Positions 16,770 through 25,129 of a DNA stretch of 64,000 bases are shown one piece after another. The DNA comes from Manganibacter manganicus. GTDB lineage: Bacteria; Pseudomonadota; Alphaproteobacteria; Rhizobiales; Rhizobiaceae. The stretch lies in assembly GCF_002075885.1 (NCBI RefSeq), contig NZ_MDET01000008.1, positions 64,734-128,733 on the forward strand, given 5' to 3'. Every line of letters begins with the position of its first letter. The first letter of the stretch is position 1. The notes beneath the pieces are model-generated. The model did not search any database. It was not told the DNA's origin and was given only the letters and a program-made list of their open reading frames with translations. The translations under genes and the position numbers were made by a program.

Positions 16770-17990
16770 TCAGATCTCCATGCCCATGGTCTTGGCCACG
16801 GTATGCACGTCCTTGTCGCCACGGCCGGAGAGGTTGACGATCATCACCTGATCCTTGCCCATGGTCGGCGCCATCTTCACCGCCTGGGCGATGGCGTGCG
16901 CCGATTCGAGTGCTGGAATGATGCCTTCGGTGCGGGTGCAGAGTTGGAAGGCTTCCAGCGCCTCGTTGTCGAGGATCGGCACATATTCGACGCGGCCGGT
17001 ATCGCGCAGCCATGAATGCTCCGGCCCGACACCCGGATAGTCCAGCCCCGCGGAGATCGAATGACCGTCGAGAATCTGGCCGTCGTCGTTTTGCAGCAGA
17101 TAGGTGCGGTTGCCGTGCAGCACGCCGGGCTTGCCGGCATTCATCGAGGCGCAATGCTCGATCCCGTCAAGGCCGTGGCCGCCGGCTTCGACGCCCACGA
17201 TCCGCACGTCCTTGTCGTCGAGGAAGGGATGGAACAGGCCGATGGCGTTGGAGCCGCCGCCGACGGCGGCGATGATGACGTCTGGCAGGCGGCCTTCCTG
17301 CTCCACGATCTGCTGGCGCGCCTCGGTGCCGATCACCGACTGGAACTCACGCACCATTTCCGGATAGGGATGCGGTCCGGCGGCGGTGCCGATCAAATAA
17401 TAGGTGTCCTCGACATTCGTCACCCAGTCGCGCAAGGCCTCGTTCATGGCATCCTTGAGCGTGCCATGGCCGGCGCTGACCGGACGCACCTCGGCGCCGA
17501 GCAGTTTCATGCGAAAGACGTTCGGGCTTTGCCGGGCAACGTCCGTGGCGCCCATATAGACCACGCAAGGATAGCCGAAACGCGCCGCGACCGTTGCCGA
17601 GGCGACGCCGTGCTGACCGGCGCCGGTCTCGGCGATGATGCGCTTCTTACCCATGCGCTTGGCGAGCAGGATCTGCCCGAGGCAATTGTTGATCTTGTGC
17701 GAGCCGGTGTGGTTCAAATCCTCGCGCTTGAAATAGATTTTCGCGCCACCGAGATGTCTTGCGAGCCCTTCGGCGAAATACAGCTTGGAGGGCCTTCCGG
17801 CATAGAAAGTCGAAAGCGCGGAAAGCTCGGCCTTGAATTCAGGATCGTCCTTCGCCTCGTTCCAATGCTGTTCCAGTTCGAGAATCAGCGGCATCAGCGT
17901 TTCAGCAACGAAACGGCCGCCGAAAATGCCGAACATGCCCTGTTCGTCGGGTCCGGTACGGAAGGAATTTGGCATGGCCGGCTGGTTCAT
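16770..17990 (-). CDS. trpB: Tryptophan synthase beta chain
   Basis: A 406-aa PLP enzyme that condenses indole with serine. The PLP lysine lies in [12 protein letters not shown], the phosphate loop in GGGSNAIG, and [10 protein letters not shown] is intact. It works as an alpha2-beta2 complex with TrpA. AGGGAG precedes the ATG at 17990. It follows trpF by 29 nt and is two bases from trpA, so coupled translation is likely. Confidence 0.95.
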   Translation of the reverse strand: MNQPAMPNSFRTGPDEQGMFGIFGGRFVAETLMPLILELEQHWNEAKDDPEFKAELSALSTFYAGRPSKLYFAEGLARHLGGAKIYFKREDLNHTGSHKINNCLGQILLAKRMGKKRIIAETGAGQHGVASATVAARFGYPCVVYMGATDVARQSPNVFRMKLLGAEVRPVSAGHGTLKDAMNEALRDWVTNVEDTYYLIGTAAGPHPYPEMVREFQSVIGTEARQQIVEQEGRLPDVIIAAVGGGSNAIGLFHPFLDDKDVRIVGVEAGGHGLDGIEHCASMNAGKPGVLHGNRTYLLQNDDGQILDGHSISAGLDYPGVGPEHSWLRDTGRVEYVPILDNEALEAFQLCTRTEGIIPALESAHAIAQAVKMAPTMGKDQVMIVNLSGRGDKDVHTVAKTMGMEI

Positions 17991-18019
17991 CGCCGTTCTC
18001 CCTGAAAAGCCCGGATCCG

Positions 18020-18682
18020 TCAGGCTGCGATTGTCTCACGCGCCGTTGCCACGGCCCGGAAGAAGGCATTGATCAGCGCCGGATCCTTGATGCCCGGCGC
18101 GCTTTCCACGCCTGACGAAATATCCAGGCCGGCTGGTTTGGCACGCCTGATCGCCTCACCGACATTACCGGCATTGACGCCGCCCGAAAGCATGTAATCC
18201 ATCTTCGCGTCAAGACCTGCCAGCAGCTTCCAGTCGAAGGTAACGCCATTGCCGCCCGGCAGGTCCGCGCCTTTGGGCGGTTTGGCGTCGAACAGAAGCC
18301 GGTCGGCAATGCCACGATAGGCAAGCGCTGCTTCCAGATCGGCCGCTTGGCGCACGGACAACGCCTTCATCACCGGCACACGATAGTGCGCCTTGATCGC
18401 GCTGACCCGTTCCGGGCTTTCCGAGCCGTGAAGCTGGAGCATATCGGGCTGTATGGCTGCCATGATCGCATCCAGCGTCGCGTCGTCGGCATCCACCGTT
18501 ACCGCCACGGCTTTGGCTTTGCCGCGGGCCATCTGCCGCAGCCGTCCAGCCTCGGCGGGCGCGATATTGCGCGGGCTCTTGGCAAAGAAGATGAAACCGA
18601 CATGGCTGGCGCCGCCGGCAAGCGCCGCTGCCAGCGCCTCGTCGGTCTTTAAACCGCATATCTTGATGTCGAGCGTTGTCAT
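18020..18682 (-). CDS. trpF: Phosphoribosylanthranilate isomerase
   Basis: A 220-aa TIM barrel that converts phosphoribosylanthranilate to its ribulose form. The catalytic Cys lies in DIKICGLKT near the N-terminus and the Asp in [15 protein letters not shown] and [11 protein letters not shown] are conserved. The ATG at 18682 is the first one in good register; the frame upstream is a shadow. It is the first gene of the trpFBA-accD-folC unit, so the promoter should lie in 18683-18801. No attenuator-type leader is apparent there. Confidence 0.92.
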   Translation of the reverse strand: MTTLDIKICGLKTDEALAAALAGGASHVGFIFFAKSPRNIAPAEAGRLRQMARGKAKAVAVTVDADDATLDAIMAAIQPDMLQLHGSESPERVSAIKAHYRVPVMKALSVRQAADLEAALAYRGIADRLLFDAKPPKGADLPGGNGVTFDWKLLAGLDAKMDYMLSGGVNAGNVGEAIRRAKPAGLDISSGVESAPGIKDPALINAFFRAVATARETIAA

Positions 18683-18801
18683 GTCCGTATCCTGCGCGGG
18701 GATTGGCACGAAACGGTGAAAGAGTCGAGGAAAAGCATATGTTGCAGCCGCGCCCCGGCGCGCTAGTTTGCACGATGGATGCAACAGCCGAGGGTACGGC
18801 C

Positions 18802-19014
18802 ATGGCCGATGAAGAACAATTGCGCGAAAAGCTCGCGCAAGCACGCGAGGTGATCGCGCATCTCATGGATCGTGCGGCTTTCGACGGCGCTGAAGCGCAT
18901 CGCGCGCTAGCCTATTTCGGCGGAGATGGCTTCGACAGGGATTTCCTGCCCTGGCCGCGCCATGACGACGAGGGCCTGCGGCCGGCCGAACTCAATGCGG
19001 CGAATGACGATTGA
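18802..19014 (+). CDS. Conserved-looking 70-aa protein of unknown function
   Basis: I do not recognise this gene. The product is acidic, with a predicted helix over residues about 4-35 (E-Q-L-R-E-K-L then H-L-M-D-R-A), followed by a short segment with F-G-G-D-G-F-D-R-D-F-L-P-W and a polar tail. GAGGG lies 8 nt before the ATG at 18802, which supports that start over the ATG at 18775. It diverges from trpF. The stop is 10 nt before a palindromic repeat that may also end its transcript. No signal peptide or membrane segment is seen. Confidence 0.55.
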   Translation: MADEEQLREKLAQAREVIAHLMDRAAFDGAEAHRALAYFGGDGFDRDFLPWPRHDDEGLRPAELNAANDD

Positions 19015-19024
19015 GGGGTCGTTT

Positions 19025-19139
19025 ATTGTGCGTGCTTCGAGACGCCGGCGTTGCCGGCTCCTCGGCATGAGGGAGGTTTTCGCCAACGGCCCTCATGCTG
19101 AGGAGGCAGCGCAAGTTGCCGTCTCGAAGCACGCACAAT
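19025..19139. repeat. Dispersed palindromic repeat, copy 2 (near-perfect inverted repeat)
   Basis: The two ends are exact inverse copies (ATTGTGCGTGCTTCGAGACG at 19025-19044 and its complement at 19120-19139). The inner arms are also inverted (CTCCTC...CATGAGGG against CCCTCATG...GAGGAG). The whole 115 bp could fold into one long hairpin. It fills the gap between the 70-aa gene and the convergent metallohydrolase gene, and may serve as a terminator for both. Confidence 0.8.
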
Positions 19140-19159
19140 GACAATAGTCTTCAGCCTCG

Positions 19160-19918
19160 CTACTCGAAGCGGATCGACTGCAAGGCCCCGCCGTTCTTTT
19201 TCAGCCATGCCTTGCAGCGTTCGGTGTCCGGGCAAAGCTCCGTGCACAATTTCCAGAATTTCGGCCCGTGGTTCATCTCTTTCAGATGCGCGACCTCATG
19301 CGCGACGAGATAGTTTATCACCGGTGCCGGCGCCATCATGATGCGCCAGGAAAAGGAGAGATTACCGTCAGCGGTGCACGATCCCCAGCGGCTCGACGTA
19401 TCCTTGAAGCGGATCGTCTTGGCGCGTCGGCCCACCGTTTGCGTATGTCTGGCCACCAGCGCCTCGATCTCACGCCGCGCCTCGCGCTTGAGGAAATCGG
19501 CGACGCGGCGCGGCAGATGCAGCCGGTCGCCGTGAACGATCATCATCGGCCCGGTCTCGTCTTCCGCCAGCGCCACCGTGCCGCGCTTGCCCGGCTCATG
19601 GACGATGAGATGCGGCACGCCGCGCAGCGGAATCTTGATGCCGGGCCGCACCTGCGGGCGATCCGGCACCTTGGCCAGCCGCGTCTCCAGCCAGCCCTGG
19701 TGGCGGGCAAGGAAGTTCTCCACTTCGCTACGCCGAAGGCCGGGCGGCACGGTGATGCGCAGGCCCTGGCCGCCAGCATCGATCCTGAGCGTGAGGCGGC
19801 GCGCGCGCTCGTTCTCGACGATGCGCAGCGGCAGTGTGCGCCCTGCGACGACATGATCGCGCTGCTCGACGGGCGACGGAGCGGGTCTGCGAGGAGTGCG
19901 GAAGAAGCCGAACGACAT
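19160..19918 (-). CDS. YgjP-like M48-type metallohydrolase (DUF45)
   Basis: A 252-aa protein of the YgjP/SprT-like family. The zinc motif HEVAH is at residues 207-211 with a third ligand candidate at His217 (E-M-N-H-G-P-K-F-W). The family hallmark RWGSC is just upstream (residues 177-181). The function is uncertain; homologues are predicted cytoplasmic metalloproteases. I used the ATG at 19918 because the MSFGF start begins the conserved part and the long upstream extension lacks similarity. No good ribosome binding site was found. It lies 94 nt from the DUF2852 gene. Confidence 0.75.
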   Translation of the reverse strand: MSFGFFRTPRRPAPSPVEQRDHVVAGRTLPLRIVENERARRLTLRIDAGGQGLRITVPPGLRRSEVENFLARHQGWLETRLAKVPDRPQVRPGIKIPLRGVPHLIVHEPGKRGTVALAEDETGPMMIVHGDRLHLPRRVADFLKREARREIEALVARHTQTVGRRAKTIRFKDTSSRWGSCTADGNLSFSWRIMMAPAPVINYLVAHEVAHLKEMNHGPKFWKLCTELCPDTERCKAWLKKNGGALQSIRFE

Positions 19919-19954
19919 GGAGCGGGACGATAAGCGATTCGACGGATTGAAAAG

Positions 19955-19997
19955 AGCAAAAAGAAACGGCGCCGCTCGCACGACGCCGCCTCGTTTC
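19955..19997 (-). terminator. Possible terminator after the DUF2852 gene
   Basis: On the minus strand, GAAAC and GGCG near 19988-19997 can pair with CGCC and GTTTC near 19963-19971, with a small bulge. A run of T follows at 19955-19962. The stem is imperfect, so this is a weak call. Confidence 0.4.
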
Positions 19998-20012
19998 AGT
20001 TGGACCGAGATT

Positions 20013-20483
20013 TTACTCGTCAGCGGTGTCTGGTTTTCCGCCGCGCGTCTTGGACGCGCTCTTGGCCGGGGCAGGGGCCGTGTGCCTGTTGCGGTTGCCC
20101 ATGAAGCGGTCGAACTCTTCCTGGTCCTTGGCGCGGCGCAACTCGCGGGCGTAGTCGTCGAACTCGGCAAGCATGTCGTCGAGTTTGCGGCGCTCTTCGG
20201 CAAGGCGCTCCAACTCTTTTTCGCGCCAGTCGTCAAAGGCGACATTGCCAGTGCGCGCGGCGCCATGGCCCCAGCGATGTGCGCGGTCGGCGCCACGGCG
20301 GCAGCCGGCGAAAACCCCATCGGTGGCGCGGTTTACATCACGCTTGAAGCCGTCAAGCCGGTCGCCCCAGATGATATAGGCGAGCATGGCGAGGCCGAGC
20401 GGCCAAAATACCATGAAGCCGATCACCATCAGCGCGATGGTCGCCGGCGTCCAGGCCGGGCGGATCAGTGCGGTCGTGTTCAT
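20013..20483 (-). CDS. DUF2852 family membrane protein
   Basis: A 156-aa protein of the DUF2852 family. One hydrophobic segment (residues about 13-40, containing a P-L-G-L turn that may make a hairpin) is followed by a long charged helical region (E-K-E-L-E-R-L-A-E-E-R-R-K-L-D) likely to form a coiled coil. The tail is basic and Ala/Pro-rich. The family is frequent in Hyphomicrobiales and has no assigned function. A GGGAG site precedes the ATG at 20483. It lies 116 nt from the benE start side. Confidence 0.75.
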   Translation of the reverse strand: MNTTALIRPAWTPATIALMVIGFMVFWPLGLAMLAYIIWGDRLDGFKRDVNRATDGVFAGCRRGADRAHRWGHGAARTGNVAFDDWREKELERLAEERRKLDDMLAEFDDYARELRRAKDQEEFDRFMGNRNRHTAPAPAKSASKTRGGKPDTADE

Positions 20484-20599
20484 CGTACTCCCGTTCCTTC
20501 ATTTGCGGCAGTCGAGGTGACTGCTTGAATTCGAAATGGGAAGGCAAAAACGGCGATTCAAGGCGGTTGCGGCCAAAACCGGACAATAGACTGAAATGA

Positions 20600-21742
20600 C
20601 TATCTCTTTTTCATCAGGTCGAGGAAAAGCACGATCAATCCGCCGACGAGGCCCCAGAACGCCGAGCCGACGCCGAACAGCGTCAGGCCGGAAGCGGTAA
20701 CCGCGAAGGTAACGGTGGCCGCCATGCGCTCGCGTTCGTCCTTTAGTGCGATGGTCAGCGCATTGGCGAGCGCGCCGAGCAAAGCAAGACCGGCGACCAG
20801 CACGATCAGGCTTGGCGGCAGCACGGCGAAGATCGCCACCAGCGAGGCGCCGAAGAGGGCGAAGACAAGATAAGACAGTGCGTAGAACGGCCCGGTCTTC
20901 CAGCGTTCTTTCGGATCGGGGTGGACATCCGGCCCGGTGCAGATGGCCGCCGAGATTGCCGCCAGATTGGTGGTGGAAGCGCCGAACGGCGCGGTCAGGA
21001 CCGAGAACAGTCCCGTTATGCCGATCAGAGGCCCGGGTTCGGGGCTGTAGCCGTCCGCTTTCAATACGGCCAGACCGGAAAGGTTTTGCGAGGCCATGGT
21101 GACGAGATAAAGCGGAACGCCGAGACCGATGATTGCGGCGGCGCTGAATTGCGGTGCAATCAGCGTCAGCGTCGAAAGCTCCGGCGACGGCAGGCCGCCG
21201 ACGCGTCCGCTCAGGAAGGCCGCGATGCCGCCGCCGACCAGCACCACCAGCACGGACAGCGATGGGTTGACAAGCCGCATGATGAAGAAGGCGGCGATCA
21301 GCGGCAGGATCAGATATGGATCGGCGGATACCGTTTTCGCCGCCCCCGTGGCGAAGGTGACGACGATGCCGGCCAGCATGCCCGAGGCGACCGAGGCCGG
21401 TATCCTGGCGATCAGCCGCATCAGCGGCTTGAAAAGCGCGGTCGCCACCAGCAGCACGCCGGCGACGAGGAAGGCGCCGACCGCTTCATGGATCGAAAAT
21501 CCGCTCGAAGCCGCGATGAGCGCTGCTCCGGGCGTCGACCATGCGGCGATGATCGGCATTTTGGCTTGCCAAGACAGCAATCCGGTCTCGATCGCCGTGG
21601 CTAGGCAGATCGCCGTCACCCAGCTTGCCGTCTGGTCCTGGCTGGCGCCAGCCGCGGTCGCCGCCGCGATGATGATGGCCAAAGTGCCGCCGAAGCCGAC
21701 GATCGCCGCGACGAAGGCGGAGACGGGAATGGATATCCGCAT
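20600..21742 (-). CDS. BenE-family benzoate/H+ symporter homologue
   Basis: A 380-aa inner-membrane protein with about eleven hydrophobic segments and the BenE-family blocks AWSTPGAALI, IPASVASGMLAG, LYLVTMASQNLSG and FGASTTNLAAI. BenE proteins import benzoate with protons, but the substrate here is unknown because no aromatic degradation gene is nearby. It starts 3 nt after the stop of the alpha/beta hydrolase gene, so the two probably form a small operon. Confidence 0.82.
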   Translation of the reverse strand: MRISIPVSAFVAAIVGFGGTLAIIIAAATAAGASQDQTASWVTAICLATAIETGLLSWQAKMPIIAAWSTPGAALIAASSGFSIHEAVGAFLVAGVLLVATALFKPLMRLIARIPASVASGMLAGIVVTFATGAAKTVSADPYLILPLIAAFFIMRLVNPSLSVLVVLVGGGIAAFLSGRVGGLPSPELSTLTLIAPQFSAAAIIGLGVPLYLVTMASQNLSGLAVLKADGYSPEPGPLIGITGLFSVLTAPFGASTTNLAAISAAICTGPDVHPDPKERWKTGPFYALSYLVFALFGASLVAIFAVLPPSLIVLVAGLALLGALANALTIALKDERERMAATVTFAVTASGLTLFGVGSAFWGLVGGLIVLFLDLMKKR

Positions 21743-21745
21743 CGA

Positions 21746-22516
21746 CTATTGCGCCTGCTCGACCATGGCCTCGACCGTGCGGACGAGCATGTCGAGATCC
21801 TGCGGCCGTGAAAGGCGGTGGTCGCCATCAGGAATGAGCGACAGCGTCACGTCATCGGCCGGCAGCAGGCTGGTGAGTCTGAGTGCGTGCGCGGACGGCA
21901 CATCCGGGTCTGCAAGACCTTGCAGAATATGCACCGGACAATGCGTGTCGATCGGGCCGGACATGACCAGATTGGCGCGCCCGTCCTCGATCAGCGCGCG
22001 CGTATAGATATAAGGCTCCGCCGAATAATCCGACGGTACTTCGAAATAACCCTGTTGTTCGAGGTCCTGCCGCTGGCTGTCTTCAAGCGCCGGCTCGACA
22101 AGGGCGGCGGTGAAATCGGGCGCCGGCGCCAGCAGGACCAGCCCGGCAATGCGATCCTCTCCGGCCTTGCGCAGTTCCTGCACCATGCGCAGCGCGATCC
22201 ACGCGCCCATCGAGGACGCCACAAGGATTTGCCGGCCCTGCGTAAAGTGCCGCAGCACGGCCAGGCTTTCATCTAGCCATTTCGAGATGGTGCCGTCCTT
22301 GAAAGCACCGCCCGATTCGCCATGTCCGGAATAATCGTGGCGCAGAAAGCCGTGCCCGGTGCGCCTGGCCCATGCGGCGAGTGTTTCCGCCTTGGTGCCC
22401 AGCATGTCGGATTTGTAGCCGCCGAGCCACACCAGGCCGGGAATCCGACCCTCCTGCCGGCGTACCGCGATGCGCGTTCCCGCGACGTCCAGGAATTCGG
22501 CCTGCTCTGCGCTCAT
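21746..22516 (-). CDS. Alpha/beta hydrolase, ABHD10-like
   Basis: A 256-aa alpha/beta hydrolase. The nucleophile elbow is ASSMG with Ser102; the acid is probably Asp203 or Asp205 in GLADPDVP, and the base His233 in DGDHRLSRP. The oxyanion-region motif DYSGHGESGG is typical of the ABHD10/palmitoyl-thioesterase-like group. The substrate is unknown. It is upstream of and almost touching the benE homologue, so a role linked to that transporter is possible but unproven. Confidence 0.8.
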   Translation of the reverse strand: MSAEQAEFLDVAGTRIAVRRQEGRIPGLVWLGGYKSDMLGTKAETLAAWARRTGHGFLRHDYSGHGESGGAFKDGTISKWLDESLAVLRHFTQGRQILVASSMGAWIALRMVQELRKAGEDRIAGLVLLAPAPDFTAALVEPALEDSQRQDLEQQGYFEVPSDYSAEPYIYTRALIEDGRANLVMSGPIDTHCPVHILQGLADPDVPSAHALRLTSLLPADDVTLSLIPDGDHRLSRPQDLDMLVRTVEAMVEQAQ

Positions 22517-22650
22517 GGTCCTGCCCCGTTATAAATTTCTTTTGGCACAGCCGCTGCCATGCGAAAAGAGCCGGCATCTGCTCGGTTTTAGACCAGGAAC
22601 AGCACGCCAAGTGGTGATTTCTGGTTTACCCTGTGCTATTGACTTCGACC

Positions 22651-22673
22651 GCGCGCCTACCACATTGGCGCGC
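22651..22673 (+). promoter_or_regulatory. Hairpin in the infC upstream region
   Basis: GCGCGCC (22651-22657) pairs perfectly with GGCGCGC (22667-22673) over a 9-nt loop. A TTGACT hexamer (22639-22644) lies just upstream, with only a poor -10 match (CACATT). The hairpin is 50 nt before the infC start and could be an operator or a leader structure. The rest of 22517-22723 shows nothing clear. Confidence 0.4.
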
Positions 22674-22723
22674 TCGCAGATTGTATTGCCCTTCGAACGA
22701 AACACATCAAGGAGAACACGACC

Positions 22724-23260
22724 ATTCGCAGACCGTTCAAAGCAGCACCGCCCACCAAGGACGGCCCGCGCGCCAACACTGAGATCAGGGTCCCCCGCGT
22801 CCAGCTTATCGATGCCGACGGTGAAAACCGTGGGGAGGTTTCCATCAATGATGCATTGCTGCTCGCTGAAGAGGCGGGGCTGGACCTTGTCGAGATTTCT
22901 CCCAACGCCAATCCGCCTGTGACCAAGATTCTCGATCTCGGCAAGATGAAATACGCCAACCAGAAGAAGGCGGCTGAGGCGCGCAAGAACCAAAGGGTCA
23001 TCGAGATCAAGGAGATCAAGATGCGCCCCAATATCGATGATCATGACTATAATGTGAAGATGCGCGCTGTGCGCCGCTTCTTCGAGGAAGGCGACAAGGT
23101 CAAGTTGACCCTGCGTTTCCGGGGCCGTGAAATGGCTCACATGGAACTCGGCATGCAACTTCTCAACAAGGTACGTGAGGAAACCGCGGAGATCGCCAAG
23201 GTCGAGGCCGAGCCCAAGCTCGAAGGCCGCCAGATGATGATGGTTCTGGCCCCGCGCTGA
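22724..23260 (+). CDS. infC: Translation initiation factor IF-3
   Basis: A 178-aa IF-3 with the N-terminal domain ([10 protein letters not shown]), the linker, and a C-terminal domain ending in the signature [19 protein letters not shown]. It binds the 30S subunit and checks start-codon choice. The frame has no ATG for its first 44 codons. The natural start is ATT at 22724, with AAGGAG 9 nt upstream and residues R-R-P-F-K next, as in other rhizobia. The rare ATT start is the known means of IF-3 autocontrol. A perfect terminator follows. Confidence 0.92.
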   Translation: MRRPFKAAPPTKDGPRANTEIRVPRVQLIDADGENRGEVSINDALLLAEEAGLDLVEISPNANPPVTKILDLGKMKYANQKKAAEARKNQRVIEIKEIKMRPNIDDHDYNVKMRAVRRFFEEGDKVKLTLRFRGREMAHMELGMQLLNKVREETAEIAKVEAEPKLEGRQMMMVLAPR

Positions 23261-23301
23261 TATTATGCGGCGTTGTAGAGTCGCCGTTTGAATCGTCGTG
23301 A

Positions 23302-23340
23302 CCTGCCCAGCCCGTGACCGGCTGGGCAGGCGCCTTTTTC
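23302..23340 (+). terminator. Strong intrinsic terminator after infC
   Basis: CCTGCCCAGCC (23302-23312) pairs perfectly with GGCTGGGCAGG (23320-23330) over a 7-nt loop, and a run of five T begins at 23335. It lies 41 nt after the infC stop, so infC is separated from rpmI-rplT. Confidence 0.9.
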
Positions 23341-23400
23341 TTGCCTTGCGGCTGTGTTTGTCACAAGAACCTGGCCGCCTGACACGATCGGATCCTTTGC

Positions 23401-24042
23401 ATGAACAGTAACATTGCCGACGCGCAGACCCGGCAAGGGCTTGGCGGCTACCAGCGCATGCGCCGGTTGGTGTTGGCCGTGCTGGTGGTGGGATTGTTCG
23501 CGCTATTGTTGTTCGGACAGTCGCTCTTCGCGCCCGAAACCATCACCCATGAGACCATCGAAATGGTTGGCGTTGTGCTGATTTTTCTCGGTATTGTCGG
23601 CCGACTGTGGTCCACGCTCTATATTGGCGGGCGCAAATCCGAAGAGGTCGTTACCGGCGGCCCTTATTCGATCACCCGCAATCCGCTTTATGTGTTCTCG
23701 TCCCTGGCCGCAGCCGGCGTCGGCGCGCAGATGGGCTCGATTGTGGCAACCATCGGCTTCGCCGCCCTGTGCGCTGCCGCCTTCCATGTGGTGATTCTTC
23801 GTGAGGAGCGGTTCCTGCGTGACGTGCTCGGCGCGCCATATCTCGACTATCTGGCGCGTGTGCCGCGCTTTTTCCCGAAGCTGTCGCTGTACAGGGAAGG
23901 CGATACAGGTTCGTTCAAGCCGCGCCTTCTGCTCAATACGCTGCTGGACGGGCTGGTCTTCCTGGTTGCCATGCCGGTCTTTGAACTGATCGACACCGCC
24001 CAGCAGTCGGGCACGTTGCCGGTGTTGTTCCGCCTGCCCTGA
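23401..24042 (+). CDS. Isoprenylcysteine carboxyl methyltransferase-like membrane protein
   Basis: A 213-aa integral membrane protein with about five hydrophobic segments. The central block GGPYSITRNPLYVFSS followed by REERFL...YLDYLARVPRFFP is the signature of the ICMT/PEMT-like methyltransferase family. Bacterial members methylate unknown small lipids or are uncharacterised. The ATG at 23401 lacks a clear ribosome binding site. It stands alone between the infC terminator and the rpmI promoter. Confidence 0.75.
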   Translation: MNSNIADAQTRQGLGGYQRMRRLVLAVLVVGLFALLLFGQSLFAPETITHETIEMVGVVLIFLGIVGRLWSTLYIGGRKSEEVVTGGPYSITRNPLYVFSSLAAAGVGAQMGSIVATIGFAALCAAAFHVVILREERFLRDVLGAPYLDYLARVPRFFPKLSLYREGDTGSFKPRLLLNTLLDGLVFLVAMPVFELIDTAQQSGTLPVLFRLP

Positions 24043-24059
24043 CGCGGAGCCTGCACCTG

Positions 24060-24088
24060 TTGCATGCGCCTTCGCTTTGCAGTATAGG
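24060..24088 (+). promoter_or_regulatory. Candidate promoter of rpmI-rplT
   Basis: TTGCAT (24060-24065) and TATAGG (24083-24088) are separated by exactly 17 nt, giving a good sigma-70-like pair. It lies 18 nt after the stop of the preceding gene and about 120 nt before rpmI, leaving a leader with two hairpins. Confidence 0.55.
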
Positions 24089-24104
24089 GCCGATGTTCAG
24101 GAAA

Positions 24105-24137
24105 GCCGCCCGGCAGGGCATGCCGTGGCGGTCTTTT
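24105..24137 (+). promoter_or_regulatory. Terminator-like hairpin in the rpmI leader (possible attenuator)
   Basis: CCGCC (24106-24110) plus CGGCA (24111-24115) pair with TGCCG (24121-24125) and GGCGG (24127-24131), leaving a 5-nt loop and one bulged T, followed by TCTTTTA. A second hairpin lies at 24144-24165 (TTCAGGC, 8-nt loop, GCCTGAA). Both sit between the promoter and rpmI, so they may control read-through; ribosomal protein L20 is the known autoregulator of this operon in other bacteria. Confidence 0.5.
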
Positions 24138-24210
24138 ATGCTTTTCAGGCTTTGGTCGGCCTGAAGCGACATTCGGCGCAATCCGGCGCCTCACGAAAAG
24201 GACAAGCAAA

Positions 24211-24420
24211 ATGCCCAAGATGAAGACCAAATCGGCCGCCAAGAAGCGGTTCAAGATCACCGCTACGGGTAAAGTTCTGTCGGCTGCGGCCGGCAAGCGC
24301 CACGGCATGATCAAGCGCACCAACAAGTTCATTCGCGATGCCCGCGGCACGATGGTTCTGGCTGAACCCGACGCCAAGAAGGTCATCAAGAATTTTCTGC
24401 CGAATGGCGGCGGCCTCTGA
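24211..24420 (+). CDS. rpmI: 50S ribosomal protein L35
   Basis: A 69-aa basic protein with the L35 signature [14 protein letters not shown] at the N-terminus and the [18 protein letters not shown] centre. It is a component of the large ribosomal subunit. AAAGGA precedes the ATG. It is 33 nt upstream of rplT, the universal neighbour. Confidence 0.97.
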   Translation: MPKMKTKSAAKKRFKITATGKVLSAAAGKRHGMIKRTNKFIRDARGTMVLAEPDAKKVIKNFLPNGGGL

Positions 24421-24453
24421 GCCGGTTGGAAGCGAATTTAAGGAGATCATGAC

Positions 24454-24855
24454 ATGGCACGCGTCAAGAGAGGCGTTACCGCTCACGCCAAGCACAAGAA
24501 GGTCCTGAAAGCCGCCAAGGGTTTTTACGGCCGTCGCAAGAACACCATCCGCATCGCCAAGCAGGCGGTCGAGAAGTCGCTGCAATACGCCTATCGCGAC
24601 CGCAAGGTTCGCAAGCGCAACTTCCGTGCGCTCTGGATTCAGCGTATCAATGCCGCTGCTCGTGAGCATGGCCTGACCTATGGCCGGCTGATGGACGGCC
24701 TGAACAAGGCCGGTATCGAGATCGACCGCAAGGTCCTGTCCGACATGGCGATCCATGAGCCGCAGGCTTTCGCCGCGCTCGTTGCCAAGGCCAAGACCGC
24801 GTTGGAATATCTGAAGAACACGACTCCGAACGCTTTTGAAAGCGCTGTAGCCTAA
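24454..24855 (+). CDS. rplT: 50S ribosomal protein L20
   Basis: A 133-aa basic protein with the L20 signature ([22 protein letters not shown] and the [21 protein letters not shown] segments, shown here as landmarks only). It binds 23S rRNA early in 50S assembly and often represses its own operon. AAGGAG precedes the ATG. A terminator lies about 95 nt after the stop. Confidence 0.97.
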   Translation: MARVKRGVTAHAKHKKVLKAAKGFYGRRKNTIRIAKQAVEKSLQYAYRDRKVRKRNFRALWIQRINAAAREHGLTYGRLMDGLNKAGIEIDRKVLSDMAIHEPQAFAALVAKAKTALEYLKNTTPNAFESAVA

Positions 24856-24950
24856 GCATTTTCCAGCGGGTTGCGAAGCAAGTCCCGCGTCGGATAAATG
24901 CGACTAGGAACGCCCAGCGCCTTCCCAAGTATTCAAAGTTTGATTTGGGA

Positions 24951-24985
24951 AACCCGCGCTGGCAGGCTGGCGCGGGTTTTTCTTT
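24951..24985 (+). terminator. Intrinsic terminator after rplT
   Basis: AACCCGCGC (24951-24959) pairs perfectly with GCGCGGGTT (24970-24978) over a 10-nt loop and runs into TTTTTCTTTT. It separates rpmI-rplT from pheS. Confidence 0.9.
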
Positions 24986-24988
24986 TGG

Positions 24989-25116
24989 CGGTGCGTCCTT
25001 CGAGGCTCGCTCCGCTCGCATTTCAGGATGAGAGCCGTCGGCACTGTTCTGCCTTATCCTGAGGTGTGACCCTGAGCCCTTTTTGAAGGGGCGAAGGAAT
25101 GCCTCGAAGAACGCAC
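24989..25116. repeat. Dispersed palindromic repeat, copy 3
   Basis: Outer arms (GTGCGT-CCTTCGAGGC and GCCTCGAAGA-ACGCAC) and inner arms (TTTCAGGATGAG and CTTATCCTGAGG) are inverted, as in the other copies. It starts just after the rplT terminator and ends 13 nt before the pheS start, so the pheS promoter must lie within or before the repeat. Confidence 0.75.
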
Positions 25117-25129
25117 GGACCAACGACAT

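Noticed and set aside
16803..18005. Plus-strand frames opposite trpB
   Set aside because: They are antisense to a certain trpB; no ribosome sites or domains.
22470..22922. Plus-strand 150-aa frame as an alternative gene before infC
   Set aside because: It is in another frame from IF-3, overlaps the infC start region and has no domain; the ATT start explains the missing infC N-terminus.
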